Assembly: GCF_001311825.1 (NCBI RefSeq)
Contig: NZ_BBCB01000009.1
Coordinates: 1-61,991, forward strand
Reading direction: 5' to 3'
Source of the DNA: Salidesulfovibrio brasiliensis JCM 12178
GTDB taxonomy: Bacteria; Desulfobacterota; Desulfovibrionia; Desulfovibrionales; Desulfovibrionaceae
Length of the DNA stretch: 61,991 nucleotides
Part shown: positions 57,173 to 61,991 of the stretch, piece by piece
Numbering within the stretch: the first letter of the stretch is position 1
Layout of the letters: the number at the start of each line of letters is the position of its first letter
Program-made: the position numbers and the translations under genes
Notes under the pieces: generated by a model
Seen by the model: the letters and a program-made list of their open reading frames with translations, nothing else
Told to the model about the DNA's origin: nothing
Database searches by the model: none

Positions 57173-58399
57173 TCAGCAACCTTGGAGGGTCTTTTTCATG
57201 CGGTCGCCGTAGACCTTGGCGAGGCCGCCGGTGGAGGTTTCGCGGTAGAGGCTCGGCAGGTCGTGGCCCGTCTGCTTCATGACCTGTACGACCTCGTCAA
57301 AGGGGATGCGATGTCTGCCGTCCGAGAGGTACGCCATCTGCGCGCGGCTGAGCGCCCGGGAGGAGGCGCAGGCGTTACGCTCGATGCAGGGAATCTGCAC
57401 CAGTCCGTCCACGGGGTCGCAGGTGAGCCCGAGGTGGTGCTCAAGGCCCATCTCTGCGGCGTACTCGATCTGGCGCACAGAGCCGCCCATGATCTGTGTT
57501 GCGGCGGCGGCGGCCATGGCGCAGGCCGAGCCGACCTCACCCTGACAGCCGACCTCGGCCCCGGAGATGGAGCCGTTCTGCTTGATGATGGTGCCGATGA
57601 GGCCCGCAGTTGCGAGCGCGTGCAGGATTTCCGTATGCGTGGGCTGCTGCGTCTCGCGCAGGTAGTAGAGCACTGCCGGGACGATGCCGGATGCGCCGCA
57701 GGTGGGTGCGGTCACGATGGTGCCGCCTGCAGCGTTCTCCTCGGCAACGGCCAGCGCGTATGCCGTGACGCGTCCGGTCTGCTGGATGTCCTGTCCGGAG
57801 AGCTTGGCTTTCTTGAAGTAGCTCCATGCCTGCCGCTTCAGGCCGATGCTTCCGGGCAGCACGCCCTGAGTGTCGAGGCCGCGTTCAACAGAGGCCTCCA
57901 TCGTTTCCCAGACGGTTTCCAGGAAACTCCAGATGTCCTTGCCTTCGCACTGTTCGACATATTCCCAATAGGTGAGGCCCTTTTCCTCGCACATTTCCAT
58001 GATTGAGGTGAGGTCGGGCAGATCGTACACCTGTTCTGGTGCTTCCTCGTCATCCCCGGCGCCGCGGACGGCCCCGCCACCCACGGAGTAGGCCTGCCAC
58101 GAGCCGAGAACGCCGCCCTTGTCGTCAAGAGCCTCGAATTCCAGTCCGTTGGGGTGATCCGGCAGCTCCACCTCGGCCTTCCAGATGACCTCGGTGCGCT
58201 CGCTGCCGAGGACCTGAAGAACGGCCCAGTCCGTGAGGTGGCCCTTGCCGGTGGCGGCAAGCGAGCCGTAGAGCGTGACCCTGAAGGTTTTTGCTTCGGG
58301 GTATTTTGCAAGGAATGATTCCGCGGCCTTCTTCGGTCCCATGGTGTGGGAGGACGAGGGGCCGACGCCTATGCGGTAGAGTTCCCTGATGCTTTCCAT
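57173..58399 (-). CDS. sdaA: L-serine ammonia-lyase, iron-sulfur type
   Basis: 408 aa single-chain enzyme with beta domain (SIRELYRIGVGPSSSHTMGP, catalytic SSSH region) then alpha domain. Cluster cysteines in APTCGASG, LTCDPVDG and QIPCIERN bind an oxygen-labile 4Fe-4S centre. Deaminates serine to pyruvate and ammonium. ATG 58399 is preferred because AGAGG lies 6 bases upstream; TTG six bases earlier would abut it. It follows dctM by 9 bp, so the transporter and enzyme are one unit, suggesting a serine (or related amino acid) use pathway. The extreme C terminus ends in Cys. Confidence 0.92.
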   Translation of the reverse strand: MESIRELYRIGVGPSSSHTMGPKKAAESFLAKYPEAKTFRVTLYGSLAATGKGHLTDWAVLQVLGSERTEVIWKAEVELPDHPNGLEFEALDDKGGVLGSWQAYSVGGGAVRGAGDDEEAPEQVYDLPDLTSIMEMCEEKGLTYWEYVEQCEGKDIWSFLETVWETMEASVERGLDTQGVLPGSIGLKRQAWSYFKKAKLSGQDIQQTGRVTAYALAVAEENAAGGTIVTAPTCGASGIVPAVLYYLRETQQPTHTEILHALATAGLIGTIIKQNGSISGAEVGCQGEVGSACAMAAAAATQIMGGSVRQIEYAAEMGLEHHLGLTCDPVDGLVQIPCIERNACASSRALSRAQMAYLSDGRHRIPFDEVVQVMKQTGHDLPSLYRETSTGGLAKVYGDRMKKTLQGC

Positions 58400-58408
58400 T
58401 TTCAACCT

Positions 58409-59710
58409 CTATTTCATGAGCATGTTGACCAGGCCGAGAGACACTTCAGGCACATAGGTGGTGATGAGAAGCGTCGGCAGCCAGGCGAAGATAAGCAGGA
58501 ACAGGGTGGGCCGGAGCATGGAGGTGAGCTGCGCGCCGGAGATGCGTCCGGAGAGATAGAGCAGCGGTGCGGTGGGCGGAGTCACGTTGCCCATGCCGAG
58601 GTTCACGCCCATGATGGCGGCGAAGTGGACCGGGTCCACACCGATCTGGGTCACGAGCGGCAGCAGGATCGGCGTTCCCAGCAGGATGCCGGAGACGTCG
58701 TCCATGAGCATGCCCATGAAGATCAGGAAGACGTTTATCATCAGGAGGATGACCATCTCGTTGTCGGAGATGGTGGTCAGCACGCCCATGATCTGTTCCG
58801 GCAGGTTCTCCATGATGTAGAGGCGGGAGAGGATCATGACCGCGAACATCATGGCCATGATGACGCCGGTGGTGGTGGCGGATTCGATGAGCGTTGCCGC
58901 GAGGTTCTTCATCTTGAGGCCCTTGTAGAAGAACATGGCCACGGGGATGGCGTAGAGCACGGCCACGGCTGCGGCTTCGGTGGGGGTCATGATGCCGCCG
59001 TAGATGCCGCCGAGGATGATGACGGGCATCATCAGTGCCGGGGATGCCTTGGCGCTCTTGCTTACGAACAGCTTGGTGGTGGTGACGAAGTCCTTTTTCT
59101 CCGCGACTTCAATTTCCTTGTTGTTCCTGAGCAGGTAAATGTTCACGAGGCTCATGAGAACCGTGACGATGAGGCCGGGAACAAAGGCTGCGAGGAAGCA
59201 GGCCAGCACGGACTGGTTGGCCATCCATGCGTAGAGGATCATCAGCATGGACGGCGGAATCAGGATGCCCAGAACGCCGGAGTTTGCAAGGATGGCGGCC
59301 ACGTGGCCCACCGGGTAGCCTGCGCGCTTGAGCTTGGGGATCATGATGGAGCCGATGCAGGAGACGGTGGCGGAGGATGAGCCGGACACCGCGCCGAAGA
59401 TGGCGCAGGTGACGACGGTGACAACGCCCAGTCCGCCGCGGATGCGGCCCGCGATGGTGTCGACGACGTCCACGAGCTTGTCGCCGATGCCGCCCTTGTC
59501 CATGACGCCGCCCGCCATGATGAACAGCGGAATGGTCAGCAGCACGATGGAGTTCATCTTGGCAAATCCGTAAGGCAGCAGGAAGCCCGGATCGTAACCG
59601 CCGGTGTACAGAAGGTACGCGGCCGAGCTGAAGAAGGCGAACGGAATGGGAATGCCGATGAACAGCGTGACCACGAGGATCAGGATTGCGATTGCTATGG
59701 TAATACTCAT
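58409..59710 (-). CDS. TRAP transporter large permease (DctM)
   Basis: 433 aa, about 12 membrane segments; GVMDKGGIGDKLVD near 70, GAVSGSSSATVSCIGSIMIPKL and the C-terminal VNLGMGNVTPPTAPLLYLSG are DctM signatures. Moves substrate with Na+ after delivery by DctP. Last transporter gene before sdaA. Confidence 0.92.
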   Translation of the reverse strand: MSITIAIAILILVVTLFIGIPIPFAFFSSAAYLLYTGGYDPGFLLPYGFAKMNSIVLLTIPLFIMAGGVMDKGGIGDKLVDVVDTIAGRIRGGLGVVTVVTCAIFGAVSGSSSATVSCIGSIMIPKLKRAGYPVGHVAAILANSGVLGILIPPSMLMILYAWMANQSVLACFLAAFVPGLIVTVLMSLVNIYLLRNNKEIEVAEKKDFVTTTKLFVSKSAKASPALMMPVIILGGIYGGIMTPTEAAAVAVLYAIPVAMFFYKGLKMKNLAATLIESATTTGVIMAMMFAVMILSRLYIMENLPEQIMGVLTTISDNEMVILLMINVFLIFMGMLMDDVSGILLGTPILLPLVTQIGVDPVHFAAIMGVNLGMGNVTPPTAPLLYLSGRISGAQLTSMLRPTLFLLIFAWLPTLLITTYVPEVSLGLVNMLMK

Positions 59711-59722
59711 GAGTCTGTCCTC

Positions 59723-60253
59723 TTACTTGGCGTACTGCCCCGTGCGGGCGTCACGGATGAATGCGATGGTGTCCTGTACCAGATAGATGGTGTGGTAGAA
59801 GGACATGAGCACGAACCCGAGGCCGATGGCGCTGTGCGGGATCAGCATGGGCAGCCGGAAAACAGGGGATTTGGGCATCATCTGGAAGCCCCAGGCCACA
59901 AACTGCAGGGCCCAGACCGTGACCAGAAGACAGATGCCGGTGGTCAGGAAATCCTTGATGAGGTGCGCGATGCGGCACCACTTGGGGCTGGTCACGTAGC
60001 AGGTCAGGATGTCGGCGGAAATCTGGCTTTTCTCACGGCTGCCCTGCGCGGCTCCCATGAAGTAGAGCCAGAAGGCCAGCATCTGGATGAGTTCTTCGGA
60101 GCCGTAGAAGTCCGAGCCGAACACGTACCGTGCGACGACCGCGTAGCAGATCATGCCGACGATGAGCACGCTGGTAACGGCCATGACCCCTTTCTGAAAG
60201 ATGTTGAGCGCTCCCCACAGGGGTATCCGTGGAGTGTTTTCAATGGGTTGCAT
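59723..60253 (-). CDS. TRAP transporter small permease (DctQ)
   Basis: 176 aa from ATG 60253, four membrane segments; RYVFGSDFYGSEELIQMLAFW matches the DctQ conserved loop. Partner of DctM, 12 bp upstream of it. Confidence 0.9.
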   Translation of the reverse strand: MQPIENTPRIPLWGALNIFQKGVMAVTSVLIVGMICYAVVARYVFGSDFYGSEELIQMLAFWLYFMGAAQGSREKSQISADILTCYVTSPKWCRIAHLIKDFLTTGICLLVTVWALQFVAWGFQMMPKSPVFRLPMLIPHSAIGLGFVLMSFYHTIYLVQDTIAFIRDARTGQYAK

Positions 60254-60358
60254 GGAAAACTCCTTGCGTAGGTTCTGATGGACCGGATTGTTAAGGTGGG
60301 CGGCGCGACAGGGGAGTGAGGATTTTCGATCCTGCCGCGCCGCCGTCAAACTGGCTGG

Positions 60359-60388
60359 CCGGGACGCCACCGGGAAATGGCGTCCCGG
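60359..60388 (-). other. Hairpin at the 3' side of dctP
   Basis: 11-bp perfect stem CCGGGACGCCA / TGGCGTCCCGG (60359-60369, 60378-60388), no T run, directly after the dctP stop in the dctP-dctQ gap. Likely stabilises the binding-protein message, raising DctP over the membrane subunits. Confidence 0.6.
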
Positions 60389-60395
60389 AGAGTTG

Positions 60396-61409
60396 CTAGT
60401 AGGAGTTCAGGATGCCTTCGAGCAGCTCGGGGGTCAGGTTCTTTTCGAGGCGCTTCCAAGCCTTGTCGCGGACGTAGGCGGCGCACTCTTCGAGTTCCTG
60501 GGTGGTGAGCATGGTGACCTTGATGCCAGCTTCTTCAAGCTTCTTGCGGTACATCTGGTCTTCGCTCTCGGCCATGAGGAAGGACTGCTGGCCTTCTTCG
60601 ACAAAGGCGTCTTCCACGACCTTGCGGTCAGCTTCCGGGATGCCCATGAACTTGTCCTTGTTCATGACGTACTGGGTGGACTCGAAGTTGACGTTGTACT
60701 GGTAGTAGTACTTGATGACGTCGCGGAAGCCGAGGTAGTTCAGGTTCGGGGGACCGCCGAGCCAGCCCTTGACAACGCCGGTCTGCAGGGCGGAGTAGGT
60801 GTCGGCATACGGCAGGGAGGAGGTGCGGAAACCGAGTTCCTCAGCGCCGAACTTGAAGACGTCGAGGCCGGGAACGCGGATCATCATGCCCTTTTCGGTA
60901 CCGGGCTTGGTCACGTTTTCCAGCGGCTCGACAGTGCCGACGCCGATGAAGCCTTCACCGAAGTAGGAGAAGAACTTCACGCCGAGTTCGTCATGCATCT
61001 TGGACATCTGCTGGGGCAGGAAGGCGTCGCTGGCGAACACTTCGCGGATCTGATCGTAGTCGCGGGCGATGTAGGGCAGGAAGCCGGCGCCGAGGCGGGA
61101 GTCGAACTGGTCCGGCACGGTGATGTGCGCGGCGTCGATGGAGCCACGGATGACTTCTTCGTAAATCTGGGAGGCGTCACCGAGCTGGTTGGCCGGGTAG
61201 ATCTTGACCTGAACGCGGCCTTCGGTTTCCTTTTCGATGCGCGCCTTGACGCGTTCGGCGGCCTTGTGAGCCATGTGTTCGATGGGATGCTGGGTGGCCA
61301 GCTTGATAACGGTCGGCTCGTTTCCGGCCTTCTTTTCGCCTTCGTCGTTACATGCAGTCAGGGCAAAAACGGCGCAAAGGCTGAGAAGCAGTGCGATAAT
61401 ACGTTTCAT
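60396..61409 (-). CDS. TRAP transporter substrate-binding lipoprotein (DctP)
   Basis: 337 aa. Leader MKRIIALLLSLCAVFALTAC with lipobox LTAC, so it is tethered to the membrane, unlike most DctP proteins which are soluble. The mature fold follows the family: IKLATQHPIEHMAHKAAERVKARIEKE, GRVQVKIYPANQLGD and a carboxylate-binding Arg in the MIRVPG region. First gene of the operon; preceded by GAAGGA. Substrate probably an amino or hydroxy acid, given sdaA. Confidence 0.9.
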   Translation of the reverse strand: MKRIIALLLSLCAVFALTACNDEGEKKAGNEPTVIKLATQHPIEHMAHKAAERVKARIEKETEGRVQVKIYPANQLGDASQIYEEVIRGSIDAAHITVPDQFDSRLGAGFLPYIARDYDQIREVFASDAFLPQQMSKMHDELGVKFFSYFGEGFIGVGTVEPLENVTKPGTEKGMMIRVPGLDVFKFGAEELGFRTSSLPYADTYSALQTGVVKGWLGGPPNLNYLGFRDVIKYYYQYNVNFESTQYVMNKDKFMGIPEADRKVVEDAFVEEGQQSFLMAESEDQMYRKKLEEAGIKVTMLTTQELEECAAYVRDKAWKRLEKNLTPELLEGILNSY

Positions 61410-61514
61410 GGTGTCCTTCTCTCAAATTGAAAAGCTTGCGAACAATTTCCCGGACGGCTCCGGGCTTCCCTCATTCTCCCCCCGGTGAACACTCACCGAG
61501 TTGCTCTGTTACAA

Positions 61515-61529
61515 ACATGAAACGTGCCA
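61515..61529 (-). promoter_or_regulatory. Candidate sigma-54 promoter of dctP
   Basis: Minus strand TGGCAC (61529-61524), five bases, ATGT (61518-61515). The -24 element is perfect, the -12 keeps TG but lacks the final C. The neighbouring regulator gene encodes a Fis-type HTH protein, which supports the idea. No supportable gene lies between 61410 and 61641. Confidence 0.45.
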
Positions 61530-61616
61530 TGTTTTGAAAAAGTCATTTATTGCAAAGTGATGTTTCGATATTCGGCATCGTGTGGCGGGAATATGAAGAA
61601 AAAACGAAGCGGAAAA

Positions 61617-61674
61617 GTGTTCAGAAAACGGGATTTCGGACAAAAAAACCGGGATTGTCCCGATTTCTGAACAC
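61617..61674 (-). terminator. Terminator of the regulator gene, nested in a larger inverted repeat
   Basis: Inner stem CGGGA-TTG-TCCCG (61650-61662); on the minus strand a run of seven T follows. Outer arms GTGTTCAGAAA (61617-61627) and TTTCTGAACAC (61664-61674) form a perfect 11-bp inverted repeat around it. Confidence 0.7.
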
Positions 61675-61707
61675 GGTGTCGGGCGGAGTGCGAAAAAGCG
61701 GACCGTG

Positions 61708-61991
61708 CTAGCGGTTCATGTCGTGGTCTTTGAGCATGCCGTAGAGTCGGGTTCGTGAGATTCCCGAGAGCCTGCACGCTTCCTTGATATTGCCGTCGGC
61801 TTGACGCATGAGGCGCTCAAGGTATGGCCGTTCGATTCGGGCAAGGCACTCGTTGCGGTAGCTCCTGAACTCGGGCAGCGGACCACTCAGCAGGTCAAAC
61901 GGGAAGGCGGCCTGAGCCTCGGCTGTTGGCGCGGGCGCGGTCTCTGCCTGCTCGTGTCTGCCCACGGCGCGGCGCATGGCCTTGGCGCGGA
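61708..61991 (-). CDS. C-terminal end of a Fis-type regulator (partial, runs off window)
   Basis: The frame is open to the right edge, so the gene starts outside. The visible ~94 residues end in a Fis-type helix-turn-helix (RLMRQADGNIKEACRLSGISRTRLYGMLKDHDMNR) preceded by an Ala/Pro-rich linker, the usual end of a sigma-54-dependent activator or response regulator. It lies upstream of dctPQM-sdaA on the same strand and likely controls it. Confidence 0.8.
   Translation of the reverse strand, partial: RAKAMRRAVGRHEQAETAPAPTAEAQAAFPFDLLSGPLPEFRSYRNECLARIERPYLERLMRQADGNIKEACRLSGISRTRLYGMLKDHDMNR

Overview
The window looks like a GC-rich chromosome segment from a strictly anaerobic, diazotrophic member of the Desulfovibrionaceae (Desulfobacterota). 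The evidence is a nif cluster with nifI1 and nifI2 between nifH and nifD, an N-type ATPase operon, several chemotaxis and two-component sensors, polyferredoxin-type membrane proteins, a TRAP transporter paired with an oxygen-labile serine dehydratase, and a CRISPR repeat of the I-C type seen in Desulfovibrio. The assignment is by gene content and resemblance only; there is no rRNA or full tRNA in the window.

Layout. 1-184: the trailer end of a CRISPR array, last repeat broken. 442-1617: Fic protein with a C-terminal winged helix. 1699-10095: accessory zone. Two copies of a ~155-bp repeat (1699-1855, 4980-5135) each end in the 3' part of a tRNA-Asp gene and bracket an IS3-family remnant, a SulP transporter and a UspA protein; a third, decayed copy without the tRNA part (9965-10095) abuts a 5'-truncated araC-type gene. 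Between the last two copies lie rsgA, a polyferredoxin membrane protein and a DUF362 protein. 10381-18107: signalling block (hybrid kinase; XRE-PAS-pseudokinase-receiver protein divergent from an MCP-cheW pair). 18313-20506: nuclease-like orphan, GtrA and a glycosyltransferase. 20624-26420: GntR regulator divergent from a polyamine-type ABC transporter ending in a glycerophosphodiesterase gene. 26576-28608: yjdM, gapdh, a GAF protein.

28724-43752 is the nitrogen-fixation region. nifV-modA-modB runs leftward and nifH-I1-I2-D-K-fdx-GNAT-nifE-N-B runs rightward from a shared intergenic region with two sigma-54 promoters facing away from a central inverted repeat that may be a common activator site. 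A NifA-type activator closes the cluster, separated from nifB by an AT-rich foreign-looking gene. 44030-45643: heme-motif MCP. 45893-53782: complete N-ATPase operon in reverse (atpD, C, Q, antiporter, R, B, E, F, A, G), unusual for a CPA2 cation:proton antiporter gene between atpQ and atpR. 54166-56857: PnrA/BMP-like lipoprotein plus histidine kinase. 57173-61409: TRAP transporter dctPQM with L-serine dehydratase, followed by the end of a Fis-type regulator gene running off the window.

Caution for the reader: between about 27 and 55 kb at least nine conserved genes (gapdh, the GAF gene, modA, nifH, fdx, nifE, the antiporter, atpD, the BMP gene) each carry a small frame-breaking indel, mostly one base in a short homopolymer. 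Every one restores to a family-length protein when corrected. I read these mainly as sequence errors, not as decay, and annotate each as one gene across the break.
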